Source of the DNA: Leptolyngbya sp. KIOST-1
GTDB taxonomy: Bacteria; Cyanobacteriota; Cyanobacteriia; Phormidesmidales; Phormidesmidaceae
Reading direction: 5' to 3'
DNA: 64,000 bases
NCBI RefSeq assembly: GCF_000763385.1
Contig: NZ_JQFA01000004.1
Span: 682,001 to 746,000, forward strand
The notes under the pieces were generated by a model. That model saw nothing but the letters and a program-made list of their open reading frames with translations. It did not search any database and was not told the DNA's origin. Within the stretch, counting starts at the first letter, position 1. Each line of letters begins with the position of its first letter. This document shows, piece after piece, positions 16,891 through 26,558 of this stretch. Both the position numbers and the translations under genes were made by a program.

Positions 16891-19095
16891 ATGACTAACA
16901 AGACCTACCAAGACTACGTTGAAGAAATTGACCTGCAACGCTACTGGCTGGTACTCAAACGGCGGTGGCTGCCAGCGACTCTTGTGCTAGGTACCTGTGT
17001 AGCAGGTTCGGTATTATATGCCATAGCACGGACGCCATCCTTTGGCGCTACAGGTACTCTACTAGTCAGGCCAGACCTGACGCCAACGCTCACTGGAGTC
17101 GGTAGAGACCTGCGCGAATTACCGATCTCCATAAACAATCTGCAAAACCAAAGCTCCGTTGTATTGTCAACCGCAGTTATGCAATCTGCCATTGACAATC
17201 TAAACCTTACCGATGATGACGGCTTGCCGCTTAAGCCATCAGCACTAAGTAGCATGATAGAAGTAGAACCTGCGGAGCAGGCAGATATTTTACAGGTTTC
17301 TTACCGCTCAAATAATCCAGAAGAAGCTGCGGCCATTGTCAATGCGGTAATGGATTCCTATCTAGCTAGGGATGTTCTCAGCAACCGTCTGAAGGCGGCC
17401 ACAGCCCGCGAATTTATTGAGCGGCAGCTTCCTATTGCTGAGGCCGACCTCGATCGGGCCGCTGCTGCACTTCAGCAATTTAAGGATGCTAATGGAATTG
17501 TTGCGCTTGAGAATGAAGCAAGTGTTGCAGTTGAGGAGATTGCTTTGCTAGATTCTCAAATTCGCACCGTGTCTTCAAATCTTGCCAGTGCTACCACTCA
17601 GACCAGTGAATTGCAAGGACAACTGGCCATTCCTTTACCTCAAGCTAGACAAATTGAGACATTAAGTCAATCTACGGCTGTTCAACAGGCTTTGGCAGAC
17701 CTGCAGTTAGCCCAGGCCGAGTTGGCCACCCAACGTAGCCTCTACCGGGAGACTCACCCTACGGTTATGAACCTGGAGCGCCGGGTTGAGTCGCTGCAAA
17801 ACCTCCTTAATACCCGAGTCGAGGAGGTTATTGGTACATCTGCTTTGGCCAGCATTGGCAACCTGCAGATGAGTCCCCTAGGGCAGCAGTTGACGACGGA
17901 GTTGGCTACCGCAGAAGTCAACCGCTCCAGTTTGGCCAGTCAACTTCAGAGCTTGGTTGAGTCGCGGAACCGTTATGCTGAAAGGATTCAAGCTTTCCCT
18001 GCCCTTGAAAAACGCCAGTTGGAGTTAACTCAAAGGCTACAGGCTGCTCAGTTGAACTATGACAACCTTCTAGCTGCCCTGCAACAAACTCAACTGGCTG
18101 AAAATCAGACTGTTGGTAGTGCTGAAATTCTGGAACGGGCAGAACCGGCTGGGGATGCTGGAAGTTTGCTAATCCCTGCTCTCATAGGTGGTATTTTTGT
18201 TGGGACTCTCCTTGGTGTTGCCTGTGCATTCTTCCTAGATCTAGTTGATAGATCCGTCAAGACAGCCAAAGACGGTGAGATGTTGCTTGGTTACACGCTG
18301 CTCGGTTTAGTACCTAAGTTTCGACCAAGAATGAGTAGTGACAGTCCTTTGTATCTATCAGATAGGCTGTCTTCTTCGGGTTTCTCTAGCTACATTCCTT
18401 CTCTAGATCGAGATCAACCCATGGTGTCTGCTGCTTTCCAGATGTTGCAGGCAAATTTAAAGTTCACTAGCCCAGACATTTCTCATCGCATTATTGCTAT
18501 CACTAGTTCTGTCTCTGAGGAGGGCAAGTCCGAGGTATCGGCTAATCTAGCAGCGACCTTGGCCTACTCAGGCAAAAAAGTTTTGCTGATAGATGCTGAT
18601 TTACGATCGCCATCTCAGCACCATCTGTGGAATGTAGTCAATCGAGCTGGACTGAGCCAGGTTCTTATTCGAGAGGAAACTCAGCAGGACGCAACTCATC
18701 AGGTCTTCGAAAATCTTACCGTGATGACGGCAGGGGCTCTGCCACCTAATCCTCTGGCCATTTTGGATTCTGAAAGGATGGCCGATCTGCTTCAGCAGCT
18801 AAAGCGACAGTACGATTACATCCTCATTGACACTCCTCCTCTTTTAGGAGCAGCAGATGCAGCGGTAGTCGGACGGATGTCAGATGGCGTTCTGCTTGTT
18901 TTACGGCCAAGAAAAGTAGACTCGTCTAGTGCTTTAGCCGCCAAGTCATTCCTAGAACGCTCCCAGGCAAATGTCTTGGGACTAGTTGCCAACGGAGTAG
19001 ATATCAACAACGAACACGGCGACTATGTATCGCGTATTCGAGCGGGTGAGTATGGCAAAGCCTCTATCTCAGAAATGCAAACAACGGCCCGGTAG
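16891..19095 (+). CDS. Exopolysaccharide chain-length regulator / tyrosine autokinase (Wzc type)
   Basis: A 734-residue inner-membrane protein with a Wzz-type periplasmic domain between two membrane segments (about residues 27-48 and 427-450) and long coiled-coil stretches between residues 180 and 400. The cytoplasmic C-terminal BY-kinase has a P-loop (SEEGKSEVSANLAA), Walker A' (LLIDADLRSP) and Walker B (YILIDTPPLLG). The tail has only a few tyrosines (DYVSRI, EYGKA) instead of a dense cluster. In this family, phosphorylation cycles control polymer length and export. It starts the polysaccharide cluster, 15 bases ahead of the export protein gene. Confidence 0.9.
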   Translation: MTNKTYQDYVEEIDLQRYWLVLKRRWLPATLVLGTCVAGSVLYAIARTPSFGATGTLLVRPDLTPTLTGVGRDLRELPISINNLQNQSSVVLSTAVMQSAIDNLNLTDDDGLPLKPSALSSMIEVEPAEQADILQVSYRSNNPEEAAAIVNAVMDSYLARDVLSNRLKAATAREFIERQLPIAEADLDRAAAALQQFKDANGIVALENEASVAVEEIALLDSQIRTVSSNLASATTQTSELQGQLAIPLPQARQIETLSQSTAVQQALADLQLAQAELATQRSLYRETHPTVMNLERRVESLQNLLNTRVEEVIGTSALASIGNLQMSPLGQQLTTELATAEVNRSSLASQLQSLVESRNRYAERIQAFPALEKRQLELTQRLQAAQLNYDNLLAALQQTQLAENQTVGSAEILERAEPAGDAGSLLIPALIGGIFVGTLLGVACAFFLDLVDRSVKTAKDGEMLLGYTLLGLVPKFRPRMSSDSPLYLSDRLSSSGFSSYIPSLDRDQPMVSAAFQMLQANLKFTSPDISHRIIAITSSVSEEGKSEVSANLAATLAYSGKKVLLIDADLRSPSQHHLWNVVNRAGLSQVLIREETQQDATHQVFENLTVMTAGALPPNPLAILDSERMADLLQQLKRQYDYILIDTPPLLGAADAAVVGRMSDGVLLVLRPRKVDSSSALAAKSFLERSQANVLGLVANGVDINNEHGDYVSRIRAGEYGKASISEMQTTAR

Positions 19096-19110
19096 GATTA
19101 TCTAAAGACT

Positions 19111-20223
19111 ATGAAACTAGATAAATGCTCGGTTGCAATTGTCTCGCTCTCAATTGCATTGACTCAACAGTCCTGGTTGGGTTTAGATATAGCAAAAGCA
19201 CAACAAAGTGCTCCACTGAATGCTCCATCGGCAACTGAAGTTCCACTAAGTACTCAAACGGCTGGGAACTATATCTTAGGTGCTGGTGATCAAGTTGCGG
19301 TTATTGTTTTTGGCTATGAGGAATTTACCGGCGCAAGAGTAATTCTGCCCGATGGCACCATTCCCTTCCCGTTCTTAGGGTCTATCCAAGCTGCCGGTAA
19401 GACCGTAGATACTTTGTCTAATGAAATTACCCAGGGGTTGGATGCCTTCTTGGTGAATCCAGTTGTAAATGTAAGCTTAACTGCTCTACGCCCAGTGGTG
19501 GTAGATGTGGCAGGGGAAGTTTATCGCCCCGGTCCCGTGCAGCTAAGTAGTTTAACCACAGCTGAAACACAACTTAATGTCAATGCAAGAATCACACAGG
19601 CCACAACTACGCCAACCCTTTCTGCAGCTTTAATTGCGGCAGGTGGGATAAGGCGTTCAGCAGACATTCGCTCGGTTGTTGTTAGACGACAGTTGCCCAA
19701 TGGTGTGGTTCAAGATGTCTCTGTGAACCTTTGGGATGCTATCGCCAATGCTGGACAGGGCAATAATCTTGTACTCAGAGATGGCGATGCCATTTTTGTG
19801 CCTAGAGCATTACCAGATGCTGAGATTGATCCCACTTTAATCGCAAGTTCGAGCATTGCTCCTGACAATGTTCGAGTGCGTGTGATCGGAGAAGGTGTGG
19901 TTCGCCCTGGAGAAGTGCAAGTCCAGCCGAATAGTTCTGTGTCTAGCGCGATTGCTGCGGCAGGGGGGCCAAACTCTGACGCAGCCCTTGGCGAAGTTCG
20001 TCTCGTTCGACTTACAGAAACTGGACAAGTAGAAGAGCAAAGGGTTGATCTGTCCAGCTTGGTAGATAGCTACCAAATTCAAGATGGGGATGTAATCTTA
20101 GTGCCGAAGAAAGGCTATTTAGTAGGCATTGACAATATTGGGCGCGCTCTAACACCAATTCTTGGCCCGTTTGGAGCCATTCTCAACATCTTAGACGTTT
20201 TCAACATATTTGATAATAATTAG
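19111..20223 (+). CDS. Polysaccharide export protein (Wza-like, SLBB domains)
   Basis: A 370-residue exported protein with a signal sequence, a polysaccharide-export domain (YILGAGDQVAVIVFGYEEFTG, then PDGTIPFPFLG) and two SLBB domains (VVVDVAGEVYRPGPVQL and VRVIGEGVVRPGEVQVQ, each ending in a DGD(AV)I(FL)VP motif). It should form the outer-membrane channel that takes polymer from the Wzc-type partner encoded just upstream (15-base gap, with GTAGGA before the ATG). It ends in a hydrophobic, Asn/Asp-rich tail. Confidence 0.88.
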   Translation: MKLDKCSVAIVSLSIALTQQSWLGLDIAKAQQSAPLNAPSATEVPLSTQTAGNYILGAGDQVAVIVFGYEEFTGARVILPDGTIPFPFLGSIQAAGKTVDTLSNEITQGLDAFLVNPVVNVSLTALRPVVVDVAGEVYRPGPVQLSSLTTAETQLNVNARITQATTTPTLSAALIAAGGIRRSADIRSVVVRRQLPNGVVQDVSVNLWDAIANAGQGNNLVLRDGDAIFVPRALPDAEIDPTLIASSSIAPDNVRVRVIGEGVVRPGEVQVQPNSSVSSAIAAAGGPNSDAALGEVRLVRLTETGQVEEQRVDLSSLVDSYQIQDGDVILVPKKGYLVGIDNIGRALTPILGPFGAILNILDVFNIFDNN

Positions 20224-20535
20224 GATAGCCAGAAATTCCTTGGACCAATTATGTTTTCAGAAATTGGAGGTGAAATTGGATCAGTTTAACCCATGCTGCT
20301 TACTAGGCATGAAAGTAGATAAGAATAACGCTAGGGACTAGTGGCCTGTCAAGTTCGAATTTGTGAGTGCTTTGATCTTGTGATCGACTGCCAGCAATGC
20401 TCTCAAAAGTAAGTCATTTACACATAAAATCAAAGCTGACGAACCACTAGTAAACCAACTAAATTTGGCGATGTTTGAGCCTGTGAACCGCAGACTTGAA
20501 TATAAGACAAAACAAATGCTGGAGATTTGAGCTAA
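20224..20535. other. AT-rich gap within the exopolysaccharide cluster
   Basis: 312 bases with stop codons in all frames and no recognised element. The only usable signal is GGAG at 20521-20524 ahead of the next gene's GTG. Confidence 0.4.
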
Positions 20536-21606
20536 GTGGTTTTAAAGTCTACTGATGGAGATTCCAAGGCTAAATATAGCCTTCCTTATCCAGTTAACTT
20601 TGTGCTTAAGTATCCAGAGAAATGGCCTGAGCTATTTTCTACGTCAATTATTCCAGACCCCGCTTTATTACACTCACGAATTAAGACGAATGAGGATTGT
20701 TGGATAGTCACTACTTACCTGTATCTGAAGAGAAAGGGCCTTAACGTTTCAATTTCTGATAAATTTGTACCGGGTCAAATCAATGTAGTTAGCTCGTTGG
20801 ATTATAGTGCTAAAGATCTAGCCTTCAATTCTTTTGTAGTTGGGACTCGCAGTGATGGATTTCAACCACTTCTTTGCGATTTTGTAATAGTTCAAAACAG
20901 GTTCCAACTAGGTTCTGAGACGGACGCATTTATTCCCCACTGGCCTCAACCTGGCCTAATTCCTAGGAGGCAGGAAAGAGGCAATACAATTAGCAATATT
21001 GTTTTCAAAGGCAATGAAAAAAACTTGCATACCCCATTTCGTTCCTTTGAATTCAAAAAAGAATTAGAGAACGTTGGCCTAAAGTTTAGAATTAACATTG
21101 CTTCTGCAGAAGGGATTGTTGCTTGGAATGACTATAGTGCAGATGATCTGGTTTTGGCTGTTCGAAATCTTACTGAACAGGATATTTTGGTTAAACCTGC
21201 AAGCAAACTAGTTAACGCTTGGATCGCTGGGGTTCCGGCTTTACTTGGTCCCGAACCTGCTTTCCAGGATCTCAAATTGTCAGATCTTGATTACATTGAG
21301 GTTAGGTCTACGAAGGAGGCCATTGAAGCCATCCGACGACTTAAATCAAATCCTGAGCTGTACCGAAAGATGGTTGTCAATGGACTGAATCGGGCCGAAG
21401 ACTTCACGGTAGAAAACATGATCAAAAGGTGGGTTGAAGTGCTGGCAGGCCCTGTAGTTAAACAGTACAGTCAGTGGAGGAAAAGAACAAAACTTGAACG
21501 TGCAGCTAGTTTTTCATTGAAATTTCCTCGGCATAAACTTTCGATGAAGAAAGCAGCTTTTCATCGTTCCAACGGGAAATATATTATTCCAGATCACCAT
21601 ACGTAA
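20536..21606 (+). CDS. Glycosyltransferase-like protein of the exopolysaccharide cluster
   Basis: A 356-residue cytoplasmic protein starting at a GTG with GGAG eleven bases upstream. Residues about 220-260 (KPASKLVNAWIAGVPALLG followed by PEPAFQ) look like the donor-binding part of a GT-B glycosyltransferase, in which a Lys-Pro-x-x-K-x-x-N-A-W segment precedes an E-containing loop. The N-terminal half has no motif I recognise. It probably adds a sugar to the exported polymer, judged by its position between the export protein and the polymerase. The C-terminal 70 residues are strongly basic. Confidence 0.5.
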   Translation: MVLKSTDGDSKAKYSLPYPVNFVLKYPEKWPELFSTSIIPDPALLHSRIKTNEDCWIVTTYLYLKRKGLNVSISDKFVPGQINVVSSLDYSAKDLAFNSFVVGTRSDGFQPLLCDFVIVQNRFQLGSETDAFIPHWPQPGLIPRRQERGNTISNIVFKGNEKNLHTPFRSFEFKKELENVGLKFRINIASAEGIVAWNDYSADDLVLAVRNLTEQDILVKPASKLVNAWIAGVPALLGPEPAFQDLKLSDLDYIEVRSTKEAIEAIRRLKSNPELYRKMVVNGLNRAEDFTVENMIKRWVEVLAGPVVKQYSQWRKRTKLERAASFSLKFPRHKLSMKKAAFHRSNGKYIIPDHHT

Positions 21607-21958
21607 CTTATTATGCAGCGTTGGAAGAAAGGAAGTTGAAATTCTAAAGTTGTTCGGCTCTACGGGATTCACTATGATAGGAAGCTGCTCAAACTGGTTG
21701 AACCTCTTGCTCAGAGAGGCTTTTAGCCATTTTCACGTGTGCCAGCATACTAGATCCGGTAGAGCCAGTTGTTTTCAAGTCTTTAACGGGCAATTACAAT
21801 TGAGCAAAGTGCGCAGAACAGCCCAAGAAGGCACCACAGAGAATTAATATTAGCGCTACCTTAGCGGATTCGGCTCAAATACCCTATTGTTCAGCTATTG
21901 ATGTTATCTCACAACCTCTGAAGACTCTTACCACGCCTGCTCAACTTAACTTGTGTTT
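21607..21958. other. Possible gene remnant between the glycosyltransferase-like and ligase genes
   Basis: No intact gene. One frame from about 21642 reads VVRLYGIHYDRKLLKLVEPL before a stop at about 21723, which looks like decayed coding sequence, but the parent family is not recognised. An open frame of 65 codons in another register (21650-21847) has no protein-like features. Confidence 0.3.
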
Positions 21959-23233
21959 ATGGAAGCTCAAAATCTCGTCTTTGGCTTGGATAAAATTTCA
22001 TCGCAAAGTAGGCTTGGCTTTGCAGAGAAATCTTTTACAGTTTTTGCACTGCTCTTCTATATGGGGGCATTTGGTTTTGGGTTCGATAATGCTGAAACTG
22101 GTGTTCTTCCTTCTCAAGTTATAACCCTCATCAGGTACAGCACTTATGCAATGGTTCTGCTGCTCCTAGCCTTTCGCCCAACTAGTACGTTGAAGACAGC
22201 CTTGAGCAACAAGTGGGTCTTATATTTAATCGCCTTCCTTAGCATTTCATTCTTGTGGTCTCAGGACCAATCTACAACATTGGATCACGTTTGGAAAGAA
22301 CTCTTTCCAACGTTTTTGCTAAGTCTTTATATGGCATCTAGATTTACAATTGAACAGCAATTTAGCCTTACTGTTCAATCATTCATGATAGCTTTTCTTG
22401 TTAGTATGTTTTTGGCGTTTGCTATACCGGGTATAGGTATCGAACAATCTGGGGAAGCTGCAGGAAGTGTGATAGGGGTATTTGGTGATAAAAATAGATT
22501 CGGAGCAAGTGCTGCCACATTATTATTGACACTGTTTATGCTGGCAAATTATGCAGAGAAGAAGCAGAGGTGGGCGTTTATACTTTTGATATTTTGCTTC
22601 GCAACTCTAATAGCCAGTAGTTCTGTCACTGCCTTGGTTCTAGCTGTGGCAGGCCTAGTATTGATATTGCTTTTTCAAAAGTTTAAGTGGATTGGCAAAA
22701 AGAGCATGTTGTTGGTTAATCTTTCCATTCTAGTTGCAACATGTCTTTCCTATGTGCTCATAACCTATTGGATTGAAATTCTAACTTTTCTTGATAGAGA
22801 TCCAACTTTGACTGCCCGAACCCTCATTTGGAATTACACTATAAATACTAAAATTCCACCTCATTTGTTCTTCGGATACGGTAAGGCAGCCTTTTGGAGC
22901 TCGGAAAAGTTGACTGCTGGTTATAGATATGCTGCCCTTCATATCCCGGCTCATGCACACAATGGTTTCCTGGACTTAATCCTAGAGGCCGGACTAATCG
23001 GCTTCGCACTTTTTGTTATTGTATGGTCAGTGGCTTATATTAGAGCAGTCAGGCTGGCTTATAATTTCAAGAAAGCATCTTATTTATGGCCATCAATTTT
23101 TTTGTCGATGCTAGTTCTTTTCAACCTTTTTGAAAGTTACTTGGTTTTAGTTCCCAATACAAATTGGGTTATATTTCTATCGATAACCCTTTCCCTGAGC
23201 CAAAAACCTTTTTGCTTAAGAGCGTCGCATTGA
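21959..23233 (+). CDS. O-antigen ligase / Wzy-type polymerase
   Basis: A 424-residue membrane protein with about eleven hydrophobic segments. It has a large periplasmic loop before the last helices that carries the family signature around LTARTLIWNY and HAHNGFLDLILEAGLIGF (Wzy_C, PF04932). These proteins join or polymerise lipid-linked sugar units on the outer face of the inner membrane. The ATG at 21959 is taken; a GTG two codons earlier is possible. The ABC flippase gene follows by 64 bases, so repeat-unit export and polymerisation are encoded together. Confidence 0.85.
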   Translation: MEAQNLVFGLDKISSQSRLGFAEKSFTVFALLFYMGAFGFGFDNAETGVLPSQVITLIRYSTYAMVLLLLAFRPTSTLKTALSNKWVLYLIAFLSISFLWSQDQSTTLDHVWKELFPTFLLSLYMASRFTIEQQFSLTVQSFMIAFLVSMFLAFAIPGIGIEQSGEAAGSVIGVFGDKNRFGASAATLLLTLFMLANYAEKKQRWAFILLIFCFATLIASSSVTALVLAVAGLVLILLFQKFKWIGKKSMLLVNLSILVATCLSYVLITYWIEILTFLDRDPTLTARTLIWNYTINTKIPPHLFFGYGKAAFWSSEKLTAGYRYAALHIPAHAHNGFLDLILEAGLIGFALFVIVWSVAYIRAVRLAYNFKKASYLWPSIFLSMLVLFNLFESYLVLVPNTNWVIFLSITLSLSQKPFCLRASH

Positions 23234-23297
23234 ATATCGAATTTTACTAAAGAAGAATCCTGAAGTTGGCTTTGTTAGTAGTTTTGAGGGATGGATT

Positions 23298-25100
23298 GTG
23301 GCTCTCTTCCAAAAGTTTTTATATGTTTTTTCGGGTAATCGCCGTCAGCTAATTTTTTTGGTTTTCATTTTTTTGCTTACATCCATTCTGGAAGCTTTCG
23401 GAATAGGATTGCTTGGTCCTTTTCTGAATTTGGCGGGAAACCCCGAGAAAGTTGTTCGAGACAACTTCTTTTTCTCATGGGCCTATCAAGTTCTCGAACC
23501 GGCAATGCTTTCCAGTCTAGTGGTCTGGTTTGGGCTTTTTATCATTGTTATATTTATACTTAAGAGTATTATTTACTTCTTGAGTAAGCGTTACTCGTAT
23601 AAAATTCTCTTTTTTCAAGTGGCTGCTATTCAAGAGCGCTTGTTTGATACATATATTCTTGCCCCTTACGATTTTCATCTATCTAGAAACTCAGCAGATT
23701 ATACAAATAAGATTGCTGGTGAAGCGTCAAGATTCGGATTCATGTTTGCTTTTCCAATGGTGGAGTCTTTCTCTCACGTAATCTTGATTGCAACACTACT
23801 GGTGCTAATGGCAAGAACTAATATTCTGCTATTGGTTATTTCGATGCTTTCTCTCTTTCCTGCTTTCTTAGTCCTTTCTTTCCTAATGAAGCGGCTAAAA
23901 ACATGGGGGCGTCTGTCCACAATAGCTCGGGAAGAGACTATTAAGGCCGTCAATCATGGATTGGGAGGTATAAAAGAAACTCGAGTGTTTGGCTGTGAAG
24001 ATTACTTTCGGAAAGGCCTTAAGCAACACGTTTATCAAGAGGCAGAAGTCCAAGTTCTCTATCAAAGTGCCCAATTCGTTCCTCGAATTATGATCGAGGC
24101 TCTCTTGGTAATCGCAATTGTCGGCTTCGTATGTGCTTCGCAACTTACGCCAAATCAAGATTTTCAATCTACTCTTTCTAGCATGGGGGTTTTTGCTGTT
24201 GCATCATTGCGTTTGATTCCAGTCGCTAGTAATCTTGCCCAGTGCATTGGAAGTTTGCGCAACTCTTCCCATACCCTAGATATTGTTTATTTAGATCTCA
24301 AGGAGATTGAAGACGAGAACTGGAAGAAGCAAAAAGATTCCTTTGAAATTCGAAATCAGGTTGCTGATGCGTCAGGTCGGAATCGAACGCTAAGCTATTC
24401 CAAGGGTTTAGAGATCGCTGAAGTTTTTTATCAATATCCCAATTCCACAAAGCCTTCTTTAAAAGGTATTTCAATGGAAATCAAAAAGGGTGAGTCAATT
24501 GGTTTAATTGGAAAATCTGGAGCAGGAAAAACCACCCTGGTTGATGTCATCCTTGGTCTTCTGACTCCACAGCAGGGAGATATAAGAGTTGATGGTCAGT
24601 CTATCTACAAAAACCTCTCAGAATGGAGGAATTTGGTGGGCTACATCCCTCAAACTATTTTCTTGACCGATGATACTATTGAAAAGAATATTGCCTTTGG
24701 TGTACCTAGTGAAAAGATTGACCAGAGTCAATTATGGTACGCTATAAAGGCGGCTCAACTAGATTCTTTCATCGCAGATTTGCCCGACGGAATAAACACT
24801 AGCGTTGGAGAGCGCGGTGTACGATTGTCTGGGGGACAGCGACAACGCATTGGGATTGCCCGGGCTTTGTACCATCAAAGGGAAATTTTAGTATTAGATG
24901 AAGCAACATCCGCTTTGGATAACGAAACTGAGCAGTTAATTAGTAATTCGATTAGGGCATTGGCTGGATCTAAGACTCTGATTATTATCGCTCACCGGCT
25001 GTCTACCATTGAACATTGCGATCGCATTTACGTACTTGAGAAAGGCACCGTGGCTCGCTCTGGAACTTACGCTGATGTCGTCCTTGCTCCTCAAGCCTAA
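23298..25100 (+). CDS. ABC transporter, fused permease and ATPase (MsbA/PglK type)
   Basis: A 600-residue half-transporter: six membrane helices in residues 1-320 and a nucleotide-binding domain after residue 380. Walker A (GKSGAGKTTLVD), signature (LSGGQRQRIGIARAL), Walker B (EILVLDEATSAL) and the H-loop (IIIAHRLSTIE) are all intact. It probably flips lipid-linked oligosaccharide or glycolipid for the neighbouring ligase, as PglK does. The start is a GTG with GAGGG eight bases upstream. A hairpin terminator follows. Confidence 0.88.
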   Translation: MALFQKFLYVFSGNRRQLIFLVFIFLLTSILEAFGIGLLGPFLNLAGNPEKVVRDNFFFSWAYQVLEPAMLSSLVVWFGLFIIVIFILKSIIYFLSKRYSYKILFFQVAAIQERLFDTYILAPYDFHLSRNSADYTNKIAGEASRFGFMFAFPMVESFSHVILIATLLVLMARTNILLLVISMLSLFPAFLVLSFLMKRLKTWGRLSTIAREETIKAVNHGLGGIKETRVFGCEDYFRKGLKQHVYQEAEVQVLYQSAQFVPRIMIEALLVIAIVGFVCASQLTPNQDFQSTLSSMGVFAVASLRLIPVASNLAQCIGSLRNSSHTLDIVYLDLKEIEDENWKKQKDSFEIRNQVADASGRNRTLSYSKGLEIAEVFYQYPNSTKPSLKGISMEIKKGESIGLIGKSGAGKTTLVDVILGLLTPQQGDIRVDGQSIYKNLSEWRNLVGYIPQTIFLTDDTIEKNIAFGVPSEKIDQSQLWYAIKAAQLDSFIADLPDGINTSVGERGVRLSGGQRQRIGIARALYHQREILVLDEATSALDNETEQLISNSIRALAGSKTLIIIAHRLSTIEHCDRIYVLEKGTVARSGTYADVVLAPQA

Positions 25101-25167
25101 CCTTGCTTAACCCTGGATGCTAATAGGTGCATAGACACTGGGCTTAGTCAAAGGATGGTTCGGAATA

Positions 25168-25208
25168 GCCGGGGATTGTGCTTTGGGTGCACAGTCTCCG
25201 GCTTTCGC
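25168..25208 (+). terminator. Terminator at the end of the exopolysaccharide cluster
   Basis: Arms 25168-25181 and 25189-25202 form a 14-bp stem (two G-T pairs) with a 7-base loop, followed by TTTCGCT. The T-run is short, so it may be inefficient. It lies 67 bases after the ABC transporter stop. Confidence 0.5.
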
Positions 25209-25340
25209 TATTGCTAGAACCGCCTAGTACTCTGCGGCGTAAGTTGGTCAACCACTTCTGACACCTGGCACCCAATACCTACAGCAGGGGTTGTTATGTT
25301 TCTGCCCACCAATACTAGCAGTTTTGCGGCTGTCGACCCT

Positions 25341-26492
25341 TTATTCCGCTGGTTCTGCCAGTGGGTCTGATTCGGTGGTGCGAGACTGTAAAAGGGCTTC
25401 ACGACTGAGGCAGTTTTGGCTGTTGTAGTTGATCTCAACAACAACCTGATACAGGGTGTTGCTTGCCAGTGAATTGTTCTCCCGATTGGCCCGTTGCTGA
25501 AAGTCCTGTAGAGCCTGCTCGGCTGCCTGGTTAAGGAAGGGATAGCCTGTGCTCTTCAGGACTGTGGTCCAGAGTTTAAGGCCTTCAGTTTCATCGGGAA
25601 CTCCTACCATGCCGATGAGTCCATTAGAAGGCTCGGGGGCTAAACACAGGCGACCTGTATAGGGAACTTCAATGGTTAGGGGGGCTGGAGCCTCAGCGAC
25701 GGTATCTCCTAGCTTGCTTCGCACGGTTTGCAGCCAGGCAGATTTCGCCGTTTCGACATCTGCAGCGCTGGTTTGCTCATCGCTAAACTCCACTCGAGCT
25801 AGCAACTCACTGGCTTGGTTTTGATTTGAAGCACTGGGGGCAGCCGAGCTGGAGGGATTTAATGGCGCGCTAGTGGCTGTGTTGTTCTGATTTCTATCCT
25901 GGCGCAGCTCCAGATCGGCGGCACTGGGTTGGTTGGTTCCATCTGGGGTTGAGGCTGTCGGGGTTGAGGCTGAGGGGGTGGAGTTTTCGGGAGTCGTTTC
26001 GGCCTGTTGCCCTAGGCTGCCGGTACTGGGTCTGCCGGGCAAGTTAGAGGTTCGGGGAGACAGCCTAATCGTTGAACTGCCAGGAGAAATGTATGGAGAA
26101 ATTCTGCTTGAAAAAGAACTGGAGGGGAGTTGAGGAGTCGGGATTTTGATCGATGCGCCAAAGTCTGAGCCTGGCTCTAGGGGCAGACTGTTGCCTGAAG
26201 GTGGAAACAGGCTAAATAAATCGTCGTCGTTGCCTGGCAGCAGCGAGTAGTTAGGAGCAGAAAAATCTGGAATGCGGTTTTGCTCCTCGGCTGTCAGCTC
26301 AATGAGTGGCACCCGGCGCTCTTCCAATTCGGGAGTTTGACCGCCTAAGGCCGTCATATTGAGGCTCGAAAAAGAGGGACCAGCGGCAAAAAGAGCCCCA
26401 TGAAAACCCAGGGACGCAATGGCGGCAATCCACTGAGGTTGACGAAGGGTGGTGAGCAACTGGCTGAGTTGGGGTGCAGTGAGTGGATTCAT
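25341..26492 (-). CDS. TonB-like protein with disordered linker
   Basis: A 383-residue protein with one N-terminal membrane segment (IAAIASLGFHGALFAAG). Residues about 80-235 are Pro/Ser/Thr/Asn-rich and surely disordered. The compact C-terminal domain is about residues 240-365, containing two cysteines (GRLCLAPEP and NSQNCLSRE). This layout (cytoplasmic N terminus, membrane helix, long spacer, small end domain) is that of TonB and related energy-coupling proteins of cyanobacteria, but I see no direct match to the TonB C-terminal fold. No ExbB/ExbD genes are nearby. Function is not assigned. Confidence 0.55.
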   Translation of the reverse strand: MNPLTAPQLSQLLTTLRQPQWIAAIASLGFHGALFAAGPSFSSLNMTALGGQTPELEERRVPLIELTAEEQNRIPDFSAPNYSLLPGNDDDLFSLFPPSGNSLPLEPGSDFGASIKIPTPQLPSSSFSSRISPYISPGSSTIRLSPRTSNLPGRPSTGSLGQQAETTPENSTPSASTPTASTPDGTNQPSAADLELRQDRNQNNTATSAPLNPSSSAAPSASNQNQASELLARVEFSDEQTSAADVETAKSAWLQTVRSKLGDTVAEAPAPLTIEVPYTGRLCLAPEPSNGLIGMVGVPDETEGLKLWTTVLKSTGYPFLNQAAEQALQDFQQRANRENNSLASNTLYQVVVEINYNSQNCLSREALLQSRTTESDPLAEPAE

Positions 26493-26558
26493 TGCGGGTA
26501 CGCGGCCTGCGGTGGACGTGGTGTTTTGACTTAACCCTAGGGGCTTGGGTTCCTAGTT

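Noticed and set aside
18500-18545. Defective P-loop in the Wzc-type kinase (GKSE instead of GKS/T-S/T)
   Set aside because: The EGKSEVSANLA form is, as I recall, common in cyanobacterial Wzc-type kinases, and the lysine and first serine are present.
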